DNA from: Adiantum capillus-veneris | Lineage: Eukaryota > Streptophyta > Polypodiopsida > Polypodiales > Pteridaceae | Length of the DNA stretch: 64,000 bases | Reading direction: 5' to 3' | Assembly (NCBI GenBank): GCA_014529385.2 | Contig: CM043962.1 | Span: forward strand, 125,100,470 to 125,164,469 | Shown: positions 20,964-32,098 of the stretch, piece after piece | Position numbering within the stretch: position 1 is the first letter of the stretch | How the letters are laid out: the number at the start of each line of letters is the position of its first letter | The notes under the pieces: generated by a model | Told to the model about the DNA's origin: nothing | What the model saw: the letters and a program-made list of their open reading frames with translations, nothing else | Database searches by the model: none | Program-made: the position numbers and the translations under genes

Positions 20964-23478
20964 CTAAACATTCCCATCATACTTTGGTTGGAAATAACAC
21001 TCATTGGTCTCATGGTTGGTCCATTTATCCTTGATTCCACACCATTTTTGCTGCCTAGTTGTTTTTCCCTCTTGAGGTATCCCTTGTCTTGGTCCCTTCA
21101 TAGGTTCTTTTTGCATGGTATTCATCATGTCATTCATCCTTTTGAGGATGTATTCTATGGTTGAAAATGGTGCTATAGCAGCTGCCCCCACTTGTGCTGG
21201 TTTAGTGGATGTTGTTTTCTAACTTTGGTTATCCTTAGGGACATCTTCTTCGTTGAAAATATCACAATTGTCTCCTAAGTCAATAGCATCTGACACACAC
21301 TCTTCTAGGGTTGTATGCTTCTTTATATACAGTATAGCATGAAGTTCTTTGTTTAGCAGTCCCTTTAGAAAAAATGACACTAGTCGAGCTTCTGCAAGTA
21401 TCTCTAGCCCTAGGCATCTACCAATGTATTGTTTCATTCGAGTTGTAAAATCCCTAACAGACTCACCAAGTTTCTGTTTTAACCTGTATATTTAAGATAC
21501 AGTATTGTGTTTGCTCCCCGTTTTGGAACAAGCAGCTACAAATCCTTGAGCTAATGTGTTTAACACTAGAATGGTAACCTAACAGGACATAAAAGTATCC
21601 TTTCAGGGTTTTGAGAAAAAATTCCAAAACCATAGTAGATCCACTCATTTTGAAAAATCCTTTCATGATCTTATAGTTCAATAACTACTACATATGGAAA
21701 AAATGAGAAACTTGTAATTTTTCTCATCCCTTGGTCACTACAAGCCTCCAAAGTTGATGGACCAGTGCATTTTGCCCAAAACAGCAATTTCTTACGGTTG
21801 ATTGCATATAAATAAGAGTGGGGATTTTTGTAGGACATGAGATAAAATGTCCCGTTAACTTCAATGGGTTGGTGACCAAAACATATGGTTGCTTTTAACT
21901 CACTAAATTTTTTTTGGGCAAAAAAAATAGGTACAAAAAAGTTGCATTTTTGCCATTTTGCGGACCTCTCATCAAAGTTTCTATAGTCACGCTCAATACA
22001 GATACTATATACATGTTTTCTTAGTTCCCTTTGGGCCTTTGGATCCAAAAGGAGCCATGGAGCATGTCAAAAGGATAATGGATCTCTTACAATTGGAACC
22101 TTGGGGGCAATGATAAAGTGCTAAATACAGCAAACATGAAGAAACTGGGTTTAGCATTATGACCTCTAGAAACCCATAGAAACTACTCAATATCTAGCCA
22201 AGTTTGTAGTCTATGGTTAGATATGGTTACTACCTACAAAATACACACAATTGGCCTAAGAAAATAGCAATATTGAGAAAGTTATACTTGCTACTCTAAA
22301 ATGTATCGTATTCTTCAGTAATCAAAAAACTCAACCATCATCATATACTATGCTATATAGCATATTAGGTCCCCCAAAACTCAAGGAAGATTAGCTTTAT
22401 GTTATATATTACACTTACACAATCAAAATTGAATTTGGATATCAAGAAAGCCACCAAAAAAATCATAGAAGTGCTACTCTTGGCCGAAAAACAGGATTAT
22501 GCAATTCTTGTAAATTGGTCATAACTTTCAATTTTAACACTTAGCTCTCCCTACAAGCATCAAAACATGTTGAGAACTATGAAGGCCTAACCTCTAGCCA
22601 TCTAAACCTCACAAACATGAAGTTTAGAGTGGTATAGTTGCCAAAAATTGAAAAAAAACCAAAAACAGGACCAGTTGTTTCACACAGTTTAGGTTCAAAA
22701 ATGTTGTGCACGAGTAAGGTTAATGGTGAGATCGATACTCCAAAAAAATGATAAGTTTTTTTCAGCTCATAAGGCAACATTGTGGATATATAGCACCTAG
22801 AAATCCATTTTCATACTCTTCAAATAATTCAAGAAAAATGGTCACTTAACATGACACAAAAGTGTCCACGGACATAAAAGTGTCCTGTTACCATTCTAGT
22901 GTTAAGTCCATCATTGACCTTGGTAAAATGTTTAGGAACCATGTCAATGCTTTTTCTTGTAATGTCATTCCAAACCCCTCGCATTGAGTATGGAAATCGA
23001 ATATATGTTCTGCTCTTAGCACTTGCTTAAAGCTTGCTAAGTGGTTATATGGATCCCCACATCCACTGTATTTTCTGACCCATTTCTGAAAATCAGATGG
23101 TTGGACACGTCTATTTGGTTCAACTCCCGGTGTCGTGGTAGTTGGTCCTGTTACGAGTCCTTCAAACTAGTCTGTTGGAAATAGTGACTCATGTAGCCCT
23201 AGACTGGCCTTAGTGTCACCCGGTTTTCTGCGTGATGAGGTGGTTTTTGGTTTCTTAACATTACTCTCAGAAGATCTCTCACGATGTTCATCTCTTGGAA
23301 TAGTTTCCGGTCCTTGGCCCAAGATCCAATCCCTTATGGAATATCCTTGATATTTGGTTTGTTCCACCTCCTTAGGAGTCATCATAACAAATTTGTTCTT
23401 ATAACAATCCCTAAACAGGTAGGCCGGTAGATCTACTGACCCCTTTTCTTTGATATTGAAGATATAGATGATCTTCAT
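20964..23478 (-). pseudogene. gag capsid region, split by an inserted element (element C)
   Basis: The N-terminal part (23,478-22,906) runs to TWFLNILPRS, and the C-terminal part (21,559-21,219) continues TLAQGFVAACSK and VRDFTTRMKQYIGRCLGLEI, a typical plant gag capsid domain. The split is exactly at the 21,564-22,901 element: with the element and one TTAA copy removed, the two halves are in the same frame. Other stops (for example TAA near 21,493) show that it was already decaying or decayed later. 21,191-20,964 is the spacer to the Pro-rich part. Confidence 0.75.
21564..22901. mobile_element. Non-autonomous inverted-repeat DNA element, 1,338 bp
   Basis: Ends are CACTAGAATGGTAAC and its complement GTTACCATTCTAGTG, flanked by TTAA on both sides (21,560-21,563 and 22,902-22,905). 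The duplication may equally be scored as TA. Subterminal motifs GGACATAAAAGT-TCC are repeated near both ends (21,585; 22,855 and 22,871). The open frames inside are AT-rich and match nothing I know, so it is non-autonomous. CACTAG resembles CACTA tips, but those usually make 3-bp duplications; TTAA or TA fits piggyBac- or mariner-like elements. Superfamily left open. Confidence 0.8.
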
Positions 23479-23526
23479 GGCCGGCAGTTATCCTGATTTG
23501 GCATGCGTGTTGGTATATATATATAG

Positions 23527-24013
23527 CTAGGAGTTGGTATATATAGCTCCAACAGCCCAGTATACATTTGTGTAACCCAAAAGAGAAAGAGATTGCATAG
23601 AATCCGATGTGAGTTGTCGTCGATAGACCAAACCAGAATCTGTAGTGCCTTTCAAGTATGTCAATACAAGCTTTGTTGTAGACCAATGCTTAAGAGAAGG
23701 CCGTGCAAGATGTTGTCCAAGATAATTATCAACAAACAGACTATCAGGACGAGTGTTCATGCCAACAAACTGAAGATATCCAATCAAGTTATCATTAGGT
23801 TGATTTGTGACAAGTTGACCGCCATTGTCATAAGTGTTCTTTGTAGAGCTCGCAAGACAAGGTGTGTTGGCTGAATGTGCAGATTCCATACCAAATTTTT
23901 GAATAGTATCTTCAATAAACTCTGACTATCAAAGGAATAAAATACCTTTTGTACGGTTTCATAGGATTTGAATGCCAAGACATGAGTGAATCTCTCTAAG
24001 ATCCACCATATCA
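23527..24013 (-). pseudogene. copia RNase H region
   Basis: Frame 23,889-23,527 on the minus strand: LIGYLQFVGMNTRPDSLFVD, then HWSTTKLVLTYLKGTTDSGL and LLGYTNVYWA. This is the usual copia stretch (YLxxTRPDxxF, LKGTxxxGL, GYxDADWA), with the two Asp of the first RNase H site altered to Asn and Tyr. The element is cut off here, right after the first catalytic strand, and gypsy C starts within about 40 bp. Confidence 0.8.
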
Positions 24014-24620
24014 AATACAGAAGACGATAACTTTTTCACTTGCTGAAGACATCCCAAATCATTGGAAACAAAGATGGTATCATCCACATAAAGAGCAAGA
24101 ATCACAACACTCCTACCTTGGTGTTTTATGTATAATTTGGGGTTTGAAGAGCAAGAGATGAACCCTTTAGAGGTGAGAAAAAGATAAAATTTTGTATACC
24201 AGGCTCGCGAAGCTTGTTTGACACCATATGATGCCTAATGAAGTTGAGCAAAAAGGTCTTATTTACCTTGAATAACAAACCCTTCTGGTTGTTCCATATA
24301 AATTTCCTCTTCTAAGTCACCATTAAGGAAATTAGTTGCACATCCATTTGATGAGCTTCTAAATCAAATTGAACAGTAAATTCTAATAAAACTCGAACGC
24401 TTGTAATGCGAACAACTGGTGAAAAGGTCTCTTGATAATGAACACCAGCTACTTGGGAGTAAACTATTGCAATTAAACGTGCCTTGAACTTGTCAAAAGA
24501 TCCATCTGCTTTTACTTTTGTCTTATACACCCACTTACACTTAATAGCTGTACGACCAGAAGGTAATTCAGTTACTATCCATGTACTTTTAGAGATAAGA
24601 GAATCGTACTCTGCTTTCAT
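24014..24620 (-). pseudogene. copia reverse transcriptase
   Basis: 24,620-24,312 reads SGRTAIKCKWVYKTKVKADG, FKARLIAIVYSQ and ETFSPVVRITSVRVLLEFTV, the conserved N-terminal part of copia polymerase. After a stop the frame continues through LALYVDDTIFVSND (about 24,100-24,040) with the catalytic Y-V-D-D box. Several stops interrupt it. Confidence 0.85.
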
Positions 24621-25326
24621 AGCCTCTTGCCATTGATCCTTTTGTGGTGAAGAGATAGCTTCATCATAAGTAACGGGATCTTCAGAAGTAGAAAAAGCAT
24701 TATCAACAATATCGTCATCATAAACATGACATGAGCCATGTTCAAAATCAATAGGCAGATCAACAAAAATATCATATCATCATTGGCAACATTCGGAATG
24801 GATGGTTGTGAAGAGGAAAGTTTCTCTATACGAAGAGTTTCATCATCTGAAAGAAATGGAAAATCTTGAAGACATGATTTAGTATCATTAGAATCATCCA
24901 TGGACCATGGCTTCCCATAAGCTGTTCGTTAAAAGTAGCATCACGATTCACAATTACTTTCTTGGTGGAAGGGTCATAGAATTTGTAGCCTTTGGAAGTG
25001 TCAGAATATCCAATAAAAATAATTTGAGACCAGGAGCATCAAGATTTGTTCGTGTTCTTTGGTAGCATGAATATAAGCAATACATCCAAAGGTTCAATAA
25101 TGAGATGCAGAAGGAATTTCACCTGTCCATGCTGTGATGGGTATCTTACTAGAGGGTGCAGTAGTAGAAAGATGATTCTAAATAAATATTGTTGTCAAAG
25201 AAGCTTCAGCCCAAAAAACACGAGATAAACTAGAATGAATCAACATACATCTTACAACAATGAGAATAGTGCGATTCTTTTGTTCAGCAACGCGGTTCTA
25301 TTGAGGTGAATACGGAATAGTGTGTT
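24621..25326 (-). pseudogene. copia integrase C-terminus and linker
   Basis: Broken minus-strand frames with EHTIPYSPQ-NRVAEQKNRT, HYWTFGCIAYIHATK and a Ser/Asp-rich linker (LSDDETLRIEKLSSSQPSIP, 24,901-24,617). The first is the integrase Glu region (normally PQQNG-x-x-E-R). In PQ-NRVAEQKNRT a stop replaces Gln, but the Glu is present. Confidence 0.65.
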
Positions 25327-25782
25327 CACATTAGGCAAAATTTGGACTCACAAAGGGGCCTCATAAGGAGTTTGACTTCCTCTCTCATGTCCAAAACGGG
25401 CATGCGGTAAATTTTTTTCAAATCAACTTTAAACTTGGCGAAGATTTGACAGTTAGAATCTATTCTTCAAGCTCTTTTTATTGATATATAGCACGCCATG
25501 AGATTCTTCATATTTTGAAAGATTCTAGTTTTTATTTTCTAAATTCTAAACAGAGTTGTCATATCACAAGAGAATAAAAAATAGAATCTTTCAAAATATG
25601 AGGAATCTCATGGTGTGCTATATATCAATAGAAAGAGCTTGAAGAGTAGATTCTAACTGCCAAATCTCCACTAAGTTTAGAGTTTATGTGCAAAAAGTTT
25701 ACCGCACGCCCATTTTGGACATGAGAGAGGAAGTCAAACTCCTTATAAGACCCCTTTGTCATTCCAAATTTCCCCTAATGTG
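25327..25782. mobile_element. Fold-back element with long inverted arms
   Basis: Two arms of about 215 bp, inverted and well matched by eye, meet near 25,540. Outer ends read CACATTAGGCAAAATTTGG and, from the other side, CACATTAGGGGAAATTTGG. The insertion lies between the Asp and Glu parts of copia integrase. A 2-bp TA just inside the ends could be the target duplication, but I could not prove it. There is no coding capacity. A diverged fragment of one arm occurs at 62,440-62,560. A transcript would form a long hairpin. Confidence 0.8.
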
Positions 25783-26052
25783 ATGAATTCCACTCTCAAA
25801 ACAGTAACTCACAAACTCTCAAGAAACATATTCACCTCCATTGTCACTATGAAGCTTCTTCAGGCGACGACCAATTTGAAATTTCGCAGCCTTGTGGAAT
25901 TGTTTGAAAATAGATAAGGCCTCAGATTTTTGTCTAAGTAGAAATACAGTCGTATACCGTGAGAAATCATCAATGAAAGTAATGAAGTAGCGATATTGTG
26001 ATCTCGAAGAAGGTAGAGGTCCACATATATCAATATGAATAAGATCCAATAT
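25783..26052 (-). pseudogene. copia integrase core
   Basis: Frame from the CACTA insertion site: LDLIHIDICGPLPSSRSQYR, then FITFIDDFSRYTTVFL and KKLHSDNGGEYVS, giving the first and second catalytic Asp. The frame joins to 33,995-34,183 when the CACTA element and one TAT are removed (SHDI before, LDLIHIDI after). It ends at the fold-back insertion. Confidence 0.85.
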
Positions 26053-26069
26053 CACTACAAGAGGCTATT

Positions 26070-26200
26070 CATATTAGCGACGCTCACACAGCGACGCTCA
26101 AAAAAAAAATTCTCATAGCGACGCAAATTTCTTTGTAAATTTGCGACGCTCAAAGAGACGCTCATAGCGACGCCGGCTGGGCTAAAAAAATAACCGAGCG
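26070..26200. repeat. CACTA 5' subterminal repeats
   Basis: At least six AGCGACGCT/GCGACGC-type motifs between 26,076 and 26,180. In En/Spm such motifs bind the element's own TNPA protein; binding here is inferred from position and repetition. Confidence 0.8.
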
Positions 26201-26269
26201 CGCCCAAAAACTCAGATCTCAGATCTGAGTTTTTCGGCGCCCTCAAGCAAGGAGCAGGTAACGCTCTCC

Positions 26270-26270
26270 C

Positions 26271-26305
<35 letters not shown>

Positions 26306-26402
26306 CTTCTCCACACACACACACACACACACACACGAGGAGAGGAAGGAGAGCCAGGTATGCTCCTTCCCTCTCCTCATTCTCATGTTCCCTTCCCCTC
26401 TT

Positions 26403-26437
<35 letters not shown>

Positions 26438-26720
26438 TACACACACACACATAGTGTTTTTGAGAGAGAGAGAGAGAGAGAGTACAAACAAAAACAAAAA
26501 CGCACACACACATACATAAACAAAGAATGCACACACACATTGAGAGAGAAAAAGAGAGAGAGAGAGCATGCATAAACAAAAAACGCACGCATTGAGAGAG
26601 GAAAAGAGAGAGAGAACATGCGTAAACAAGAAACGCACACATTGAGAGAGGAAAAGAGAGAGAAAACATGCATACGATCCAAAAAAACGCACACACATTG
26701 AGAGAGAAAGAGAGAGAAAC
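26270..26720. repeat. CT, CA and GA microsatellites with an about 50-bp minisatellite
   Basis: CT at 26,270-26,301 and CA at 26,318-26,336. From about 26,525 there is a roughly 50-bp unit (ACGCACACATTGAGAGAG, then AAAAGAGAGAG, then ACATGCATAAACAA) repeated about four times with variation. The open frames on both strands here are artefacts. Confidence 0.85.
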
Positions 26721-26882
26721 TAATTTAACGTCGTAAGAAACTAATTAAAATTAAAAGACCTAAAGATCTAGCCGACGAGGAGTTGAACTCAAGACCTATT
26801 ATTCAAGAGGGAAATGGCATAATCAATCTATCATACTTGGCATGGGTGATAGAAAGGTTATACCATTTATCTCTTTTTATTG

Positions 26883-27566
26883 GCACACACATCCACACAC
26901 GCGCACACACACAAGAAGAAGAGAGTTATAACGTCGTAGGAAACTATCTTAAAAGACGTTAAAGATTAGGTTATATGTAGACTTACATTAAATTAGATTT
27001 AGGTTTATTTTTAACTAGATTTATGTTTATTTACGCTAGATTTAGATTTACGTTATATTAGATTAGATTTAGGTCTCCATAGACTGCGATGCCTGCATGA
27101 AGCGGGTGAAGAAAGCCCTCAATGGAATATAGGGTATTGCTGCCTTCACTCATGGTGGGCTCCGTCGATCCAAAAGTACTGGTGAAATGTCTTCAGAAGA
27201 TAGGGACGAAGGTGGATCTTCAGGGCGGCAAGAGTCACTACATCCCAGACACAATGACCATCTAGACAACCTCTAGTCATTCAACAGCAACTTCAAAGCT
27301 AGTAACAAGAGCAAGAACGGTCTAAAGGGCCAATTGCTGTCGTCAGATGTGGATGGAGATGAGGCAGCGTCACCGCCGGAAGTTAACTCTCACATCTTTA
27401 GTGATGAGAATGCCAACTCTTGCCGAGTTATGTGAAAAATTATGTGTTAAATCAGTTTTCAGGTTCTTATAACCCCTATTAGTTTAGTTCTTTGTTTTTA
27501 ATATAACATAATTTACGTTAGATTTAGATTTATGTTATATTAGATTAGACTTAGGTTTATTTAGGT

Positions 27567-27599
<33 letters not shown>

Positions 27600-27745
27600 A
27601 GAAGAAGAGAGTTTTAACGTCGTAGGAAACTATCCCAAAAGACGTTAAAGATTAGTTTAGATGTAGACTTACGTTAAATTAGATTTAGGTTTATTTTTAG
27701 TTAGATTTACGTTTATTTAGATTTACACTTATTTACGTTAGATCG
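26883..27745. repeat. Direct repeats flanking the captured gene fragment
   Basis: Sequence at 26,883-27,072 (CA run, GAAGAAGAGAG, AACGTCGTAGGAAACTAT, then TTAGATTTAGG-type repeats) recurs at about 27,570-27,745. The tail motif TATTAGATTAGA-TTAGG lies directly before the fragment (27,055-27,072) and again just after it (about 27,530-27,555). So the HIPP-like fragment sits inside a duplicated segment. Confidence 0.75.
27073..27435 (+). pseudogene. Captured heavy-metal-associated (HIPP-like) gene fragment
   Basis: The frame from 27,073 reads VSIDCDACMKRVKKALNGI, then a stop (probably GAG to TAG): a heavy-metal-associated domain with its C-x-x-C metal site. In the next frame from 27,158 comes GSVDPKVLVKCLQKIGTKVD, the last helix and strand of the same fold; the middle is deleted. 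The first frame then runs through a hydrophilic stretch to DENANSCRVM and a stop; CRVM is a C-a-a-X isoprenylation box. Metal domain plus C-terminal CaaX defines plant HIPP proteins. It is on the same strand as the transposase genes, has no own start and is surrounded by element DNA, so it is gene capture. Confidence 0.65.
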
Positions 27746-28032
27746 AGTCCACGCAAGAATTACTTACGGTTTAGGGTTTAGAGTTAGACGAACAGTGAAA
27801 AGATCTACTGTGAAAAGATGTTAAGATGCTGTGAAGTGCTACAGCTAGAGAAGAGGCAAAGGGGTTTTGTCCACTACATGCAGTATCATGTAGACGTGGG
27901 TGTGTAGATTTCTTGTACCCACAAATATAGGTATTGACCAATAAAGACGAGATTATAACCCGGTGGTTCTGATCTCCGTGCACCTCTAGACCGAGGTGTG
28001 CGGGGATTGGACATGACTAGAGAATGTGAGGT

Positions 28033-28033
<1 letters not shown>

Positions 28034-28107
<74 letters not shown>
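28034..28107. repeat. (GA)n microsatellite
   Basis: About 74 bp of GA just upstream of the transposase N-terminal region. Confidence 0.95.
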
Positions 28108-28110
<3 letters not shown>

Positions 28111-28159
28111 GACAAAGAATGCCAATAGAATATTAAATTTGTTGTCCAAGTTATAAGTT

Positions 28160-31100
28160 TTTTATCCTCATTATGAGTAGCGAAGAGGATGTGGGACCGT
28201 CCAACCGAAACACCTATCTCTCAACGAGGGTCTTATGTCCTTGTAATCAATGCAAGCATGCTGTGCCACGGACAAGACGTGTTTCTTTGTAGCACGTTCA
28301 CGAATTTGGCGAGTTCGATCCATCTATTATAGATCGAGTTGTTACCAATTATACCTCGTCGGACTCTAACGCTGGCCAACAAGCAGAAATCTTTCAACCC
28401 AATAGACGTGTTCGCAGGCGCTTGGTCAAGCAGCATATGTGAGGCCACAAGATGTAGCCTCTGACAGCTCGGGGGATGATCATGCAGAGCACATTCCCAA
28501 CGAGGCAATGTTTGAGCCCGAGATTGAGGAAATGATCAAGACGATCATGGATTCAGAAAGGCTTATCTATGATGATATGAAAAGTGAAGCCGATACGCCA
28601 TTGTATAATGGAGCACGTATGTCTAGATTGAAAGCACTCCTGGTTCTTCTCAACATGCAGGCAAAGTTTGGATGGAGTGACACTAGCGTCACAGCGCTTT
28701 TCAGGTGATCTATTACAATTAGTTTACTTTAATAAAACTCTAAATGTATAATGATCTGATAGATTTTTACACGACTGTATCATATTTTTATGTTGTGTAG
28801 ATTGCTGAAAGAGCACATACTACCAGCTGACAATGTGATGCCAGATTCCCGAGATGAAGCAAGAAAGATTTTGCGAAACTTGGGGATGGATTACAATTCT
28901 ATCCACGCTTGTCCTAATGACTGCATTCTTTTCAGAGGGGAATACATAGACATGGAGAAGTGTCCGAAATGTGATTCCGAAAGATATCGAGTAGATCTCC
29001 AAGGGACAAAAATTCCACAAAAGGTTTTGCGACATTTCCCTCTGCTTCCTCGCATCAAGCATTTCTTCGAATGTAAGTCCATGGCCGCCCTAGCATCATG
29101 GCATGAGGAGAATAAATCTTCGGATGGTGTGCTACGAATTCCTGCAGATTGCGTAGCGTGGAAACATATAGATGGAACATGGTCGGATCAACATCTTACA
29201 GTGTATGGCCCGTTGTCATCGTCAACTACAACATTCCCCCGTGGTTGACTACGAAGAAGGGGCACCTATGGCTAAGCTTGATTGTGCTAGGGCGATATAA
29301 AGTGGGGAATATGGATGTGTATCTTCGCCCACTATTGGAAGAGCTACAACAATTGTGGATTGGCATAGAGGTGGTGGATATGAGCCGACACACAGGACGA
29401 TGGAATGCTTTGATCAGAGGCATTCTAATGTGGACCATGCATGACTATCCCAGGCTAACAGAATGCTCAGGTGATCTATTGACACTCCTCACTCAGACAC
29501 TGTAAATCTTGTTTTTTCCCATAGTTGATCTATTATCATGTGTATACATGCAGGGCTTCAAACAAGCGGATACAGAGCATGTGTCACATGTGGACCTAGA
29601 CTGAATGCACGTAGGGCACCCTCACTGAAGAAGCAAATCTACGAAGTTCATCAAGCGTATCTTCGAGAGAATCATGTGTTACGCGACGGCTTTTTGGGAA
29701 GAGAGCCACCAAGGATGTCTGCACAAGCATGGTTAGAGCAGAAGGAGATGTGCGATGACGGATTGCCTCCAGGGATGAAGAGACTATCTCTATGGTACGA
29801 GTTACCATACTGGCCCCGACTCATGATCAATCACTTGCTCGATCCAATGCACATATTCAAGAATGTGGGTAATCTACTATGGGACCATCGGACCGGCAAG
29901 AAAGATACTTTGGGAGCCAGAGTTGACCTTAGAAATGTGGATCGTAAGGAGCAATATTGGCCGCAAACAGCGTCTGATGGATATAAAACTCCCTAAAGCA
30001 CCATGGATTTTCACAGGAGCCCAAGAACGCAAAGTAAAAGAGACCATTCGATCTTTGCGGACCCCACTAGCGTAATGCACTCGCTCCGAACGTGTTTTAC
30101 TAAAGAAGGAAATCTTACCGGTTTGAAGTCACACAATTGGCATAAAATGTGTCAGGTACGTTCATAGTGGACTTTAATATCATTGCATAAAATGTGGACT
30201 TTAATATCATTGCTGCACATACTTTACAATTTATTTTACCGGTTGCCATTGAGGGATGTTTGTCTCTCGACATCCGTAACACAATCTACAAACTTGCAAA
30301 GCTGGTGCAATGGATCTCACAAAAGGAGATCAACGTAGACTCCATACCATTCGCCAAACTAAATGCTGCGGAGCTTGTGTGCATGTTTGAGAAACATTTT
30401 CCTACTACAATGCTAACCATTCAGGTGCATCTTCTTGTTCACATAGTTGATGAGGTGGAAATAGCTGGCACAGTTCATTCCAGATGGATGTTCTTCTTAG
30501 AACGTTTCATGAAAACGCTTAAGGGATATGTGTGTCAAAAGGCACGTCCGGAGGGTAGCATGGCTGAAGGTTGGTTGGTATTAGAGTCCCTAGTGTACAT
30601 TGGAGAGTGGCTAGACGGATTTGATAAATCCCGGGACACGCTATGGCGAACCATAGATGATGAGCGCATATCTGGGATTGTCATGTGCAATCTCGGTGTT
30701 GAGAAGAAGATGACGGAAGATCTAGAGGCTAACATCAACCGATTTTGCATGCTTCACAATCCAGTGATGCAAAAGTGGATTTCACAATATGAGGATGCAA
30801 AGCAAGAGCGACAAAGGGCACGAATCGAGTGGAGACGGGGAAGACAACCACCGATGCACTATCCAGCGGTTCTGGAGAGCCTACCAACCTTCATGAGCTT
30901 AAGATGGTTGCACAACCAATTGAAAAGCGCACAACAATGCGGTGACGAAGTGACTGAAGAAGAGTGGGAGTACTCTCGGGGTTGCGCGACCAAGGTAAGT
31001 TTGCAATGTACGACTAGCAAGTGACTTTATTTATAAACGTTTGAACGGCCACTCATAATCTTTGTTCATTGTAGTATAAGTCATACACAGCAGCATGGTG

Positions 31101-31826
31101 TAAAGGTCGACATTTTAGGGTGGAACGAACCGACAAAAAGCGTTTTACTCAAGATTGTGGAATCATGGCAAAATTTGAACAGTCTAGTCGACGACGTTCC
31201 TCTGATGCAAATCCTGTGGTGGCGGAACTCACTTACTTCGGCACGCTGCAAGAGATTTTGAGGATCGATTACAGAGGATTTTTTGTCGACTTGTTCGACG
31301 TGCAATGGTTCAAGATAATCATGGAGGGTCGCAACGCTACTGTGCGTAGAGGGAGTCTGGTTTTCTTGAGGTGGATTCTACTAAGAAATGGACTGACCTA
31401 AGAGACACTTTCGTACTACCCGAGCATTGTGAACAAGTAAGTATGTAAATAGTTAACATCCTCCTTTTACAAGTTATGTGCTTGAAAGCTCTCATGTAAG
31501 TTATGTGGCTCTGGCAGGTAATATTTCATCCTACAAAGTCTACATCAAACTGGTGGTACGTCATAGAGGTAGCCCCTCGTAGTGCAAGGACGTATGAAGG
31601 CTACCATGTGCCAATCACAACGGCATCAATGGAGGAGATCAGAGAAGATGCTCAATCAGAAGCCGCTGCGGTGGTGCCAGACGAGCATCAAGATGCTACT
31701 ACTCTATATGGGGTGCATGCAGAGGAGCTACAAAATGAAACAGAGGATATGTGTTTAAACGGAGAGCTCTATATAGATATAGGAAGTTATGATGAGTTAT
31801 GCGAGGATGAGAGAGAGATCTCTTAA
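28160..31826 (+). pseudogene. TNP2-type CACTA transposase
   Basis: Multi-exon transposase relic. N-terminus at 28,186 (STRVLCPCNQCKHAVPRTRR, a transposase-associated zinc motif) with one in-frame TAG. 28,439-28,704 is an exon with introns 28,705-28,800 and 29,471-29,553, both GT-AG and both starting GTGATCTATT. Domains: HACPNDCILFRGEY (28,900), WPVVIVNYNIPPWL (29,190), VYLRPLLEELQQLW (29,320), GYRACVTCGPRLNARRA (29,570), GLKSHNWHKMCQ (30,120), then a DUF4218-type part (RWMFFLERFMKTLKGYVCQK, 30,480) and a DUF4216-type part (31,220-31,330). Near 29,165-29,190 the segment expected between WKHIDG and GSTSYSVWPVV is missing with a frameshift, so a catalytic Asp region is probably lost. More frameshifts at 29,990 and 31,370. 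Confidence 0.85.
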
Positions 31827-32098
31827 AGCCACAAATATTGTATTTGAACAATTTTGCTCCGTGTTGTAAAAGCTCTGGATCTCTAAGTACCTTCCATGGT
31901 GTATAACGCTCTTTTCTACTCGCGCTCACATCTTTTGATTGAAAATTCTGAGTTTTCGACTTGCCTCTTCTATCACTCAATTCATTGCGTCATTGTATTT
32001 ATATGCGTCATTACGTCATTGTATTTAATGGTCTTTGTGTCATTGTCTACTCTATTCATTCAATATTAAGTTTAAATATTTGTGTGTTTAATGCAGGT

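Larger units (their letters stand above)
13816..23490 (-). mobile_element. Ty3/gypsy element C, internal region
   Basis: A long minus-strand Ty3/gypsy element. In transcription order: gag (23,478-20,964, split by a DNA element), two zinc knuckles, a basic and acidic linker, protease, long linker, reverse transcriptase with YMDD, RNase H, integrase, then an unusual extra protease-like module (14,602-13,832). The 5' side abuts the copia element at about 23,490-23,530, where no LTR is visible, so the 5' end is probably deleted. There are many stops and frameshifts. Confidence 0.8.

Noticed and set aside
21671-22048. 125-codon minus-strand frame inside the TTAA element as a transposase
   Set aside because: AT-rich, no motif, no homologous neighbour; probably chance.
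22577-22780. Small minus-strand frame as a gene
   Set aside because: Chance frame in the AT-rich inverted-repeat element.
26760-26840. tRNA- or SINE-like look of AGGAGTTGAACTCAAGACC
   Set aside because: The B-box resemblance is weak, and no A box or cloverleaf could be made.
31961-32098. Upstream ATG extension of the second CACTA gene
   Set aside because: The extra 46 codons are hydrophobic, and an acceptor-like AATGCAG lies just before the better ATG at 32,099.
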